Assembly: GCF_000236905.1 (NCBI RefSeq)
Contig: NC_016527.1
Span: forward strand, 682,001 to 746,000
Direction: 5' to 3'
Length of the DNA: 64,000 nt
From: Tetrapisispora phaffii CBS 4417
Taxonomy: Eukaryota > Ascomycota > Saccharomycetes > Saccharomycetales > Saccharomycetaceae
Shown: piece by piece, positions 1 to 10,490 of the stretch
Numbering within the stretch: the stretch's first letter is position 1
Layout: the number at the start of each line of letters is the position of its first letter
Notes under the pieces: model-generated
What the model was told of the DNA's origin: nothing
The model's input: the letters and a program-made list of their open reading frames with translations, nothing else
Database searches by the model: none
Translations under genes and position numbers: made by a program

Positions 1-1509
1 AAAAAATATAGTGCCAATTCACCTTTCATATCGTTCCGTGTATTATCGATATTAGAATATTTTAAATTTATGATTGAACTAACTTTATCGAATATAAATA
101 ATTCATCATCATATCCTATAAGCTTTCAATTGAAAATGGATGACATTTCACTTATTATCAAAATATTGCAAACGATAAATGATTCTTCTATGTTTTTTGA
201 CGATATAAAGTTAAAAGTTAATTATATTGTTTCCAAAATTGAAAAGGGTAGTCAAATTTATAAAGATACAGAAACTGAAGAATACTTTTGGTCTAATTTT
301 GAAAAATTACTGTTTTATAATAACGCTTTTGCATCCTTCTCTCTGCCATATCTGCATTATAAATATTTTTTACAATTATTTTTAAAATGTTTGCAAAAAC
401 TTAACTGCAACTCAAAATCAATTATTTTACATTCACTAACGCCATTATTTTCTGAACGTTATTTTGAACTTAATACTATAAGTGATCAAATATTGTTAAA
501 AAGAATAATTATTAATTTATTGAATGATTATACTATTACTGAACAAGGTGATATCGGTCGATTAGTTAGGACCAGCTCCATAAAGTTAATTGAATGTAAT
601 TTTTCCCTGTTTTTTGAGCACGCAGATTCTAATGAAGCAGGTGAACTACAAAAAACTCTAATTAGTAATTGTTTAAGGTTACTTGGTGAACCGCAATTAG
701 AAATCAAACAATTAGCATTTAAAGTATTGAAGAAGAAGTTTGGTTACACAAAAGAAACTACTAATTCAATAGATTTTGATATTTTGCTGTTTCAGCATAA
801 ACAGTTCGAAGGAAAATCTAGGGCTTTTTGGGAAGGTTTTTTAATGACGTCAGGTGCAATCCACACAACAGATATTCAGTTAAAATCTTCAGTTGATTCC
901 TTCATATACTATTACTCAACTTATTTGGAAACTGGTAACCGTAAAAAAGGTATCACAAAACTTGAGTTATGTAATGAATTATTTAGGATAATCCCCAATG
1001 CTAGTAAAATTATTGAAAGTAAAAAGGAATCTTGTGTAGATCCTCTTACTGGTTCTGTAGGTCAGGATATTTTAAAAATCACCACATCATATCTGTACTT
1101 TTGGAGTAGAGTACTAGAATCATCGTTAGAAATACCAAGGGAATTCAATTACGCTGGAGCCTATGGAAAATTATATAATCTACAAATATTAAAGGGAAGC
1201 AGCTTATTAAAGTCGATAACGATTAAAATATTACCATATTTTGTTATATCACACTCTTCGCATTTTGGAACAGATCTATCCAACTCATTTACTAAAACAG
1301 TTATACTTCGTCTTTTAAAATTAATTAATAGAGAAATAATGATTAAAAAAGACTCGCATATAAACGGATCGCCTACTTATAGAGCCTCTGTGGAAGGTTT
1401 GGCGAAGATATACATATATTTTAACAATTTTTCAAAACTTAGCTTATTGGAGCAAATCACAAATGATGTAGGAAAGTTTAATAAATTAGAAGAGAAAGAA
1501 TTCCTTTGA
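1..1509 (+). CDS. CIN1: Tubulin-folding cofactor D (Cin1), 3' part, cut by the window edge
   Basis: The reading frame is open from base 1, 69 bases before the first internal ATG at 70, so this is the C-terminal part (about 502 residues) of a longer protein. S. cerevisiae Cin1 has 1014 residues. Cin1/TBCD is a HEAT/ARM-repeat chaperone that helps fold beta-tubulin and assemble the alpha-beta dimer in the cytosol. The Gly-Asp-Ile-Gly-x-x-Val-Arg stretch encoded near 547-570 is typical of the TBCD C-terminal domain. The rest is helical and Leu/Ile-rich. The identity is supported strongly by the convergent neighbour MNE1, which is also next to CIN1 in S. cerevisiae (YOR349W-YOR350C). No frameshift is seen. 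The start lies outside the window. Confidence 0.85.
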   Translation, partial: KKYSANSPFISFRVLSILEYFKFMIELTLSNINNSSSYPISFQLKMDDISLIIKILQTINDSSMFFDDIKLKVNYIVSKIEKGSQIYKDTETEEYFWSNFEKLLFYNNAFASFSLPYLHYKYFLQLFLKCLQKLNCNSKSIILHSLTPLFSERYFELNTISDQILLKRIIINLLNDYTITEQGDIGRLVRTSSIKLIECNFSLFFEHADSNEAGELQKTLISNCLRLLGEPQLEIKQLAFKVLKKKFGYTKETTNSIDFDILLFQHKQFEGKSRAFWEGFLMTSGAIHTTDIQLKSSVDSFIYYYSTYLETGNRKKGITKLELCNELFRIIPNASKIIESKKESCVDPLTGSVGQDILKITTSYLYFWSRVLESSLEIPREFNYAGAYGKLYNLQILKGSSLLKSITIKILPYFVISHSSHFGTDLSNSFTKTVILRLLKLINREIMIKKDSHINGSPTYRASVEGLAKIYIYFNNFSKLSLLEQITNDVGKFNKLEEKEFL

Positions 1510-1577
1510 TATATGGATATTAAGAGATATTGTATTGGGAATATAATATTGATATATACATGTCTATAGTGTCACAA

Positions 1578-3470
1578 TTATAGTTTCGATTGTAGAGGTG
1601 TCAAATTGGAAAGAAAGGATTTTAATTTTGTATCAAGTTTCTTGTCATCTGTATAATAATAACTATGATACGATGAAAAGTATAGCTCATTATCTTCATT
1701 CATCATTATCGATCTATAATTATTAGATCTAATATTTTCTTCAGTCAAAGGATATATTCCTTTGTTGCCAAATTCACCGAGGACAGTCGCTTCTGAAAAT
1801 TCATTTTCCTTCTTTGAATTATTGGCATACAAATGGATCTTATCAAGGAATTTGATAGCTTCTTTAGGAATTTCATTGGATCTGAAAAACATTTCTATCT
1901 CATCCGGTAACTTCCAGCTTTTTTCGGCATCATTCAGATAAAGCGTATCACCTTCTAATATCAAATATTTCAATAGAAAATAATAGATAGTTTCAGTATC
2001 ATTATTAGATAATGCCGTTTTGAATAGCGAAATATAGTTGCTGCATGATATTGTGTAATTTAGTTCATTATGGTATTTCTCTAAAAATCCTAAAAGAGTT
2101 TGAGAAGTTAATTTTGCGGATGGTCGTCTTTCTAACAGCTTAAATAAAATATTAAAACTGGTAGATTTTTCCATTCCTTTTAAATTAGTAGTCAATAAAA
2201 AGAGTTCATTTGATCTTAAATCAACTGATAAATAGTTTAATATGCTTAAAACATCTTGAAATTTCATTCCTGAACTTACCAGGTATGATAGCAGAGATTG
2301 CAAATATAAAACTTTCAAAGGAGTAGATAAAGTCGATGCTACTATATTTCTTGTAATATACTGGTTCCAAAATTCAATATTTTGGTCTCTATCATTAAAA
2401 CATAATTGTAGAAACGTGTATTCGCCAGCACTATTAAAAGGGTTGATATTTCGATTATTTAAGTCTATCATAATTTTCTCTACTGAATCAGAACTCTGCA
2501 ATATCTTCCAGTCAATAATCAAATTCTGAGAATTGTCCATTGAGTCAAATGAGACAATCTCCTTTTTCAGTTTAAAGGAACCTTTTTTTTCACATAAATC
2601 TAACAAGACAGACTTATCGTGATCATTAATATTTATAGACCATTTTTTCATGTATTTTAACAAAATGATACTTTCTTCTTCAGCATTTAATAACGTAAGC
2701 TTTTTAATTACATTTAAAAATATAGGTTCCAACAAATCTCTTTGATCAGCTGTAATCTTAAACTTTTCATGATAAATATAAAATTCCAAGTATTCCAATA
2801 ATTTTGTTATTTCTGAAGTCTTATGATAAAAAGTTAAATTTGCATAATGAGTAAGAAATTCTGGTAGGTTTTTTTCCTTAAAATATCGTATTGTTTCATG
2901 AAGTAATAAAACTGATTCAGTATTACAAATGCAGGTTATGCAGTCTCTATAAAATCTATAATTATTTGAGATGCATCTGTCACTTATAATGGTATTATAA
3001 GTTTTTATCATTTTCAAAGAATATTTAGCTAAAGCCATTTTTGTTGTATAATCCACGTCTTTAGAGGCTAATTTTTTAAGCATTATAGAAAGTTCATTAT
3101 AGAATTCAATTGGTAAGTATACAGATGTTCCTATTGAATTATTATTTCGAGTAACCCAGTTTATATCAGTCGCTTTTAACTTTGCAAGTAACCTAAAATA
3201 TGAATCATTATGGTCAGAGGTCCTCAAGTGTTGTAATTTCTGCAGAACTTTAGGTATAAGTAACGTTATTGAGTCATTCTTAGCATGTTTAATCTTAGTT
3301 GACAAACAATTTTTTATCCAAATATCGGTATTCTTATCGACATTATTAATATTGATGTTTTGATTTATGTATGAGACAGGTGATGGTGCATTGTTTTTAC
3401 TAATATTTAAAACTCTGTTTGTTATGCCGATAATATCTGAAGCAATATTAGTTTTATTTCGTATAACCAT
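1578..3470 (-). CDS. MNE1: Mne1-like mitochondrial protein for COX1 intron splicing
   Basis: A 630-residue protein close in length to S. cerevisiae Mne1 (663). The first ATG is at 3470; two codons upstream there is only an in-frame TTG, which I do not take as the start. Mne1 is a mitochondrial matrix protein needed for splicing of the COX1 aI5-beta intron. The N-terminus is basic and poor in acidic residues, consistent with a mitochondrial presequence. The remainder is helical and Leu/Lys/Asn-rich, like PPR-type or helical-repeat RNA-binding proteins, but no sharp motif stands out. The call rests largely on position and strand: it converges with CIN1 with only 68 bases between the stops, as in S. 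cerevisiae. Mne1 evolves fast, so the sequence alone would be weaker evidence. Confidence 0.75.
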   Translation of the reverse strand: MVIRNKTNIASDIIGITNRVLNISKNNAPSPVSYINQNININNVDKNTDIWIKNCLSTKIKHAKNDSITLLIPKVLQKLQHLRTSDHNDSYFRLLAKLKATDINWVTRNNNSIGTSVYLPIEFYNELSIMLKKLASKDVDYTTKMALAKYSLKMIKTYNTIISDRCISNNYRFYRDCITCICNTESVLLLHETIRYFKEKNLPEFLTHYANLTFYHKTSEITKLLEYLEFYIYHEKFKITADQRDLLEPIFLNVIKKLTLLNAEEESIILLKYMKKWSININDHDKSVLLDLCEKKGSFKLKKEIVSFDSMDNSQNLIIDWKILQSSDSVEKIMIDLNNRNINPFNSAGEYTFLQLCFNDRDQNIEFWNQYITRNIVASTLSTPLKVLYLQSLLSYLVSSGMKFQDVLSILNYLSVDLRSNELFLLTTNLKGMEKSTSFNILFKLLERRPSAKLTSQTLLGFLEKYHNELNYTISCSNYISLFKTALSNNDTETIYYFLLKYLILEGDTLYLNDAEKSWKLPDEIEMFFRSNEIPKEAIKFLDKIHLYANNSKKENEFSEATVLGEFGNKGIYPLTEENIRSNNYRSIMMNEDNELYFSSYHSYYYTDDKKLDTKLKSFLSNLTPLQSKL

Positions 3471-4204
3471 TTCCAAATTGATTGTTCAATGTTTGCTGTT
3501 TGATAATTTATTTGTTGTATTTGTATCAATTAAATATTTTAATTACTTATAAGTAGTTAATTTGGTGCAAGCTGAACAATTAGTTCTACCTTTTAATTAT
3601 GAATACGTGAAAAGTGATCTTTTTGTTTCTTATAAGCACAGCAGCAGTATCGGTATATATTAAGTGGCTGGATAAAGAAGTTTCAATTATATTTCGATAT
3701 AATATATTAATTAGTATTCATGAGACCAATCACTTGATTCATATATGACCATACACTGGCTGATACGCTGAGAAGTGAATAAATCATTTAAATTTGACTA
3801 ATTCAGTAATTATATATCTATTCAAACGATATCAATTCTATTGTTTTCGAATGATTTTCGAGAAAGTATTTAACATTTGGAATACAAGTATTTATTCTAA
3901 GATAATTGTATTTCAATAGTAATTTAAAAGAAGATGATTCTAATTTTATATTTTTGTATTTATTTCTTACTTACTGTCCTCGAAGTTTCTGTAAAATACA
4001 TTAATATAAATTAATATCATCTTTTGTAACAAAATATAAATATTGAAAACATTATCTTAAACTTTTTTATCCAAGCTAATCATTTGAGAAAACTAGTATT
4101 GGATATAAAGTTGATGAGTCTGTATATAACTTTCCTTACTTGATTTAATGATTGACCAAATAGGATAACATATAGTTAAACTAAGAAAGAGTAGACATCA
4201 CATT

Positions 4205-4491
4205 TGTTATTCATATAACTGAAATAGGCAAACGTCACAATCCAAATTGGAACAGAAAACCACTCAATATGTTAAACATCCCTTTAGAAGATGAAATGGT
4301 TTCTGATCGTGACAGAAATCATTGGTATAAATACCAGGGTTTTCCAGTTATGTAAGATAATTCAAACGGTCTTAATTAACTTTGTAATTAGTATATTTTA
4401 TATATTATTTATTTTATACAGATCCCCAAGGAGAATTATAATATATACTGACTCTAACAATGAAAAATCAATTAAAATCTATTATTCAACA
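4205..4491 (+). mobile_element. Ty1/copia-like solo LTR, copy 1 of a tandem pair
   Basis: A unit of about 287 bp starting TGTTATTC and ending TTCAACA, so it has the TG...CA ends of yeast LTRs. It carries a TATAAATA box at 4326-4333. Near its 3' end is an AAGGAGAAT...ATATATACTG block followed by an ATG at 4460, which resembles the R-U5 end of Ty1 LTRs, where the Gag start codon lies inside the LTR. A diverged second copy follows head to tail. I see no target-site duplication and no internal element. Confidence 0.5.
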
Positions 4492-4785
4492 TTATTCATG
4501 TAACTGGAATAGACAAATGTCACAATATAAATTGGAACATAAAATCATTTGATATATTTAATATGTGTTTCGAAGTTAAGACCATATCATGATCGTTACA
4601 GAAGTCAGAGATATAAATACAAAAGGTTTTCTAACCATGTAATAAAATTCAAACTATCTTAATCAAGTTATACAATAATCATAGTTTATAATTTACTCAT
4701 TATATATAGGTCCCTACAAAGAATGATAATGTAATACTGATTCTTAAACAATGAGTACTCAAGTAAAATCTAATAATGAGCAACT
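4490..4785 (+). mobile_element. Ty1/copia-like LTR, copy 2, with a short Gag-start-like ORF
   Basis: This is the second copy of the 290-bp unit. The shared landmarks keep their spacing: ATTCATRTAACTG at the start, GTCACAAT...AATTGGAAC, TATAAATA at 4612-4619 (286 bp after the first) and an ATG at 4751 (291 bp after the first). The ORF from this ATG begins Met-Ser-Thr-Gln-Val-Lys-Ser and runs 30 codons to a TGA at 4841-4843, which passes the LTR end. It could be a decayed Gag start. The 5' terminal TG is not present at the junction with copy 1. The two copies differ at many positions, so the duplication is old. Confidence 0.45.
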
Positions 4786-7700
4786 AGCAGAACGTTCTCT
4801 CTCCATTCTTGTTATATTTAGATATTATACAAGTTTTAGATGATTTCTATGAAGTAAATTCAGTTGGCGCGGGCTGGTAGCACTAAGCGAGATATTGTGA
4901 ATGGTTATTACAGTGAAGAAATCTTTTTTATCAACCAAGATTTATAGGCTGTTTTGGTATCAAATATCGTATTTTCTTCTAATTTAACCGTTTTGGGCCT
5001 TTATCTAATAATCATGTTTCCCAGTTATCAATGTTCGATATATTCAACTCGTCTATGGAACTAAACTTTACATTCGCCTTTAACTAATAAAATAATAACA
5101 ATTTTTATCGGTATCAAGTATCCTGAATAATCCACATTGCAACTAATCTGAAATTAAAAAAAAATTATCATTCCCTTCAAACAGGTGTTCTTAGTAATAT
5201 GCAGACGAACTTGGCATATCTAAACCCAATTTTATTTCGTATTATTTCTATTGCCGACCCCCTTCAAGGAAAGAATTCCGTTTTGTTCTTTAACTATTGA
5301 CACGTATCAATATGCATAATACTTCTGCAGACCATTCTTACAAAAACCCTAAGAGCAAATTATAAGTTCGATGCACAGGAAATTTCGTTACGATTAAAGT
5401 TTCGCGAATAGTTCAAATGAATCCCACACAATAATAAAAAGCTCTTTAATTATTGAAAGCTTAACCCACTCAACCCACTATCTTACAGAATAATAGAACT
5501 CTTTCAATTAACTGCAACCTAGTGCATATCCTTCATAACGAACTTATTATGACACTATTCCTAATATGTGCATCGAACAGTTCTCTGTAGAGATCTCTAA
5601 ATAGGAAATCATATTAATTCCAATATTCGAAAAAGAATGCATAAATTGTATCTAATTTCTTTTTTGTACGAGTTTTCTCAGCCCTACCCACGTTTCTTAT
5701 ATTTTTATATTATTCCGATTTCGAATTGTTACCTAATAACCTAAAACGTCAGAGAAAGTCTTTGAAAAATGAAGTTCTCCAAGAAGGTCCCATGGGATTA
5801 TTTACTTAAGAAATAATACCAAGAAGAAAAATAGTTACTGCTGCATGTCATTAAATAACGGTAGCACGTATTATTGTTTTCGTGGATGTTTGTGTCTGAT
5901 TAATTTATTAATTCTCGGATAAACGCCATACTCTCTGAGAAACTATCTGAGAAAACACACACTATTACTAATTTACTTATTTATTTATCAGTTCTACGGC
6001 CTGAGGTCTATTAATTAACTTATGTTTTCTGCGGGCAATGCGGTGATCTTAATTGATTTTCGAACATCGTTGGCGGTTTTCTATGCGGACAACCGAACGA
6101 GATTGCTGTACGGCTTATTTGAACAGAAAAGGAACAGAATTACCCTGGAATTATAAAGAAAACTTCTCTTTGGGAGTATCAGTTTTCACCTACAAGGAAC
6201 TCAGGTTTAGAGGGGCAAGCTGAGATAATTGTTGATTTTTCCTCAGAGGTTTGCTCTTTAATGTTCGTTTCTGTTCCCCGACATCTACTGTACTTGCAAG
6301 TTATCTTATTTCGTCAAACTATCAAATTGTCGTATGGTATTTCATAGATTCAATGCCAAGCATACGTTGTAAAAGGGAAAGAGCAAAAGTAAACGTATCA
6401 ACTAAGTAACAATTTCCAGTAGTTTACAAGCTTTCTAATTGAAGTTTGGGGAGATGATGTTAGAGAACTTGTAGATTCTTTTATCCAATTAGTTGGACAG
6501 CTACAGTTATGCAAGAAGCATTTTAGGAGTTAGCCAGTCCATATCGCCTTCCATTTTCGGCCCCAAGTATGGCATGCCTGGACAGCATTACCTTCTCAAG
6601 AGAAGTTTTTAAGTTCTTATCATATTTTCTTTCTGGAAAGGATTTCCTCAGATGCAACAACATGGTTGTAAATGTAACTTGCCGCCTTTTCTGTATCGAG
6701 CTGATCAGAAGTATTAAGATGCAGATAGTCGTTAGTATCACAGCTGGCCATGTTTCTCTTAGATCGATATTTTCTATTGTTATAATGAAATAGATAATAG
6801 CGTGAAATTGTGATTCTAACAATAGAGTGGTTCCAAATTTCCTTTTCAAGATATACTGCGTCTTGTCGGAATTCTATTTGAAACATACAACAAGTTATTA
6901 TTTGCCAGTATCTTACACAAACTGCCGTTCCAAATAGGAATGAAATACATGTCTTCAGTAGCAATGTATTTTTAGATCATCACTATCTCTGTTGCAACAC
7001 AGTCGAGGTCACTTTCTTAAACTATCTATCTTATCTCTCCACCACCACCAGTGATCTCAACTTTGCAATATTCCCTCGTTATCGCGAACCGCTCATGCAC
7101 ACACCTGCGAAGCAAAGTCAATGAAAAAGAAAAGGAGCGTCTTCAAGATACACACACAAAAAAAAGAATGTATCGTCTATAAAAAATACAGATTTCCACC
7201 ATCTTAGCTCAAACAATTGCAACCAAATACTATTAATTGCAACAACTAATTTTATAGATAGATGCTAATTTTGTATTGGGCAGATAAACTCAATTGGGTA
7301 GTTCTTAATATTTTCCCAATTAAGAAAAATCTTGAAATGTTGAAAATTTGAAAAAACTGTGAAAAAAAGAAATGAGATTTCTGATAATAATTGAAATATG
7401 AGACAAAGTAAACGGAATATAGGCAACTTTTGAAAGTGCAATTGCAACCAAAGAAGAAAAGCTATTATGTTAGTGCAGGGGAAGATGTGAAATCCACCAA
7501 TTTGCATTCGTATTTCATTTTTTAATGTATCTAATATTTAAATTACTTATACCACCACAGTCAACTCTTGTAATAAAAAAGCATCCGTTAATTACTTACA
7601 CATACGCACACAATTGTCATTTATATAATAGATACCCAGCTCCTCCTCCGGATAACAAATAAATCTAAACCAAATGAAATTGGCTTCCCGGAAGAGCGGT

Positions 7701-9997
7701 ATCAGTATCACTATCGGGACTTTGGTTCTTGAGTGTTTCTTTGTTGAGCAGAGCAATCGAAAGAAAATGGACGTGAAAGCAGCAGGATATGCGATCTAAG
7801 TACGGCAAAGACCACTGCTTCTATAGCCCTCCAAATAGCCAAAAACTTGCAACACACAGCAAACGGCTACTATTACAGAGAGGTTCTGTTTATTCTGGAC
7901 CACACACAGTAAGATAAGTAAGTGCATAAACAGAGATGGGACAGGTTCTCGAAACTAGCACAAGATATCGTCAACCTTACCACTGTCTCTGCGAGTGTGA
8001 GCTAAGCTAGCCTTGTAAAAAATTTATCGTTCGATTCCTTGTTCAAAATTATATTAGACCTAACCTAACTTGAGTGCAGACTAAATTTCCAGTGTTTACT
8101 GTAATAGGCATAAATGTTGATTTTGCAAAGGAAAAAAGAAAAGAAAAAAAATAGAGAGAAAAAAACAACCTGTAAACACAATGCACATCGAAATGTATAG
8201 ACACTGACAAACGCATGCACGCACTCATGCGCCATCATTCTGTAAGCGCAGTTGCACTCATCTAAAATTAATGTTTTCTTCGGCTGTCACTGCCCCTTGT
8301 CTCTACTGTACGGGAAACATCTTGGAGAAAACCTGGTCCCACTGTCACTACATGTGCTGCAAGGGAGAAGGAGGGTAGCCATCGTTTTGTGAATGAGAAA
8401 TTACTAGTTCCGTTGCTCACAGCGTTTGTTGGCAGGACCAATCAATCCAGCGGTGGTTATCAAATCGTAGCCGGGTTTTTCTTCACCGACACAAATGGTG
8501 TTCATTCAAGTGGGGCGTGCTGTCCACACCGAATCCTTACTAGTTCGGAGGCTTATTTGCTATTTCTAGCGTCTGCGCGCTATCACAGCAAAAATCAGTG
8601 TTGCTTTGTGCTCGCACTACTAAGTACCGTATCTTTATTACATGTCCAAAGAACTCTGCGCACACAAATACTTTTGTATCAGACACTTCCGTGAATGGAA
8701 ACTCCGTAGGAAACACTGACCGGCGTGTTAAAAGATCCCGCAGACAACATACCATGCGTACTGGTCTTAAACAAGTATGGTCGATTTTACTGTGGGCTCT
8801 CAGTAATTTTGGATCAATACTGCATCAAGTAAACTAATACCAATTATCAAAGTTATCTCCGAGCGAATATGTAACAAAATACTTCACATATCCTTGACAT
8901 CATGAAACTTTTGTACCTTGCGTTGCAGTTCAAGAGACAGTTGTAAGAGAAGAAGAAACGATGGACCAGCGACTACGACAAGATCAGTTTAGACATGCAA
9001 TTGGTTTTAATAAACCGTTGGACCCAACCATTTTGCCCACTGCAAATTAAATATAGTATATCACTTACGATACGTTAATTGAGTAAAAGACACTGCTGCC
9101 ACAGAGCTGCTACTGTCCTGCAAAGGCCTGGCACTGGCAGCAGATGTGAGATGATTTGATATTGTGCAGTTGCAATACCTTACAGCTTCCAGAAACAGTG
9201 GCCTATCTGTAACACGGTAGCACTGTAGCTTGGTATGCCAGCATTATTAAGACCAATCTTAAACAACTTATTCAAACTGGATCATCACCCATCGCTCGTC
9301 ATATCTCTACCCCTCCACCTATCTATATCTTGCCTCATCACTCTGGAATTAGATATCATGCACAGTGCGAGCTACGCCGGTTCTATATCTTATGGACATA
9401 CATGCATAATAACCAATACCTACTATATGCTTCCTCTTCTCAGCTGCTATTCTCAAAGCATGTTTCGTTTTTTGATAGCTTTTCTACGTTAGGTCAAGAA
9501 ACTTTTCTCACTGTAATAAAAAAAAATAAAAAGAAAAACTATTAAATATATCAATAAAACAATACAATTTCAGATATTAATTTTAACTAAGGTGTCATAC
9601 GAAAAATCCATTAGTAGTAAGTATACTATAGTTAATATCATTGAAAAGTTTTAATGAACTCATATGTTCTCCATTAATTTCTACAACCCGTATATGAGCT
9701 TCTAAGGTCTCTCTCTCTAACTCAATAGGAAAGCACGCTTGTTATAGCCTTAAATTTATTGCTTTGCTGAATTTCATTTAATTTTTATTGAGAGACTATA
9801 CAATTAATTGTAATCTTTGAAATGTGCAGTTGATTTCTTTGCATTTTCGCTGCTCCACCTATTAATGTAACTGTGTTCTAGACATCCTTCTCTGTATCTC
9901 TCTGTTTCCCAAATGAAGTAAACTCAATTTTAAAATTATATTCAATACATGGATAGACCTACTCTCAACTCTGGATTCAATACTTGTAAACTCACTT

Positions 9998-10385
9998 TAT
10001 ATATATATACATTGCATTTTGAAATGGATAAGAAAACCCACCATTTTCCAAGTCATTCTTTTTAATTTATTAATTTAACTATTTCATGGCAAGATATTAT
10101 CAAGCATCAACCTCATTCACTTAAATTGTTTAAGTCTATTCTTAATTAAGTTTAATAGATTCATCAATTTAAAGATAAAAACCAAGAATCACTTTTTTTT
10201 CTGTCCATTCTGCACTTGCTCATATTACGATTACCTTGGTTCAAGTTTTTATATTACTGATTCAATTATAATTAACTTTAAACTTTTGTGAAATCATTAT
10301 TTATTAACACTGATTTTAATAAAATTGAATAACATCCTCTGATATTAAAAAACTGTTTATGAAATTTAAGCCGCTCACTTTCTAA
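9998..10385 (+). promoter_or_regulatory. CLN3 leader region: TATA-like tract and three short upstream ORFs
   Basis: A TATATATATATA tract lies at 9998-10009, about 480 bp before the CLN3 ATG. Downstream of it are three short ATG-initiated ORFs: 10024-10065 (13 codons), 10086-10124 (12 codons) and 10359-10385 (8 codons, Met-Lys-Phe-Lys-Pro-Leu-Thr-Phe, stop). After the last one there is no ATG until the CLN3 start. S. cerevisiae CLN3 has an unusually long leader with a short upstream ORF that lowers Cln3 translation in poor growth, so the arrangement fits. Which of these ORFs are transcribed depends on the unknown start site. Confidence 0.4.
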
Positions 10386-10490
10386 AGATTCCGATCATAA
10401 GCATTTCTACTAACTCAATCATCGCAAGATTTATTATATTCTTACAGAATCTCATTCGCTACCTCTTTAACTTTTCGCTCTCCCTCTAGC

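Larger units (their letters stand above)
3471..10490. other. 7-kb interval without a credible protein gene
   Basis: No ORF starting with ATG here has recognisable homology or length above about 100 residues. Contents I can point to are the tandem LTR-like repeats at 4205-4785, a relatively GC-rich stretch around 8270-8840 (line 8461-8520 is half G+C), A-rich tracts near 8130-8170 and 9520-9540, and the CLN3 leader region after about 9990. The interval spans the place where S. cerevisiae has MEK1, TFB6, SOG2 and MSC6 (YOR351-354), so it may hold decayed remains of them, but I could not recognise any. Confidence 0.6.

Noticed and set aside
4875..4881. TGGTAGC, like the start of a Ty primer-binding site
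   Set aside because: It lies about 90 bp past the LTR end instead of directly at it, and the match stops after seven bases.
6523..6964. Two overlapping minus-strand open frames of 108 and 114 codons
   Set aside because: Both start with TTG, overlap in different frames and show no recognisable domain.
8027..8045. GTTCGATTCC, like a tRNA B box
   Set aside because: The flanking bases cannot form a T stem, and there is no fitting A box or acceptor stem.
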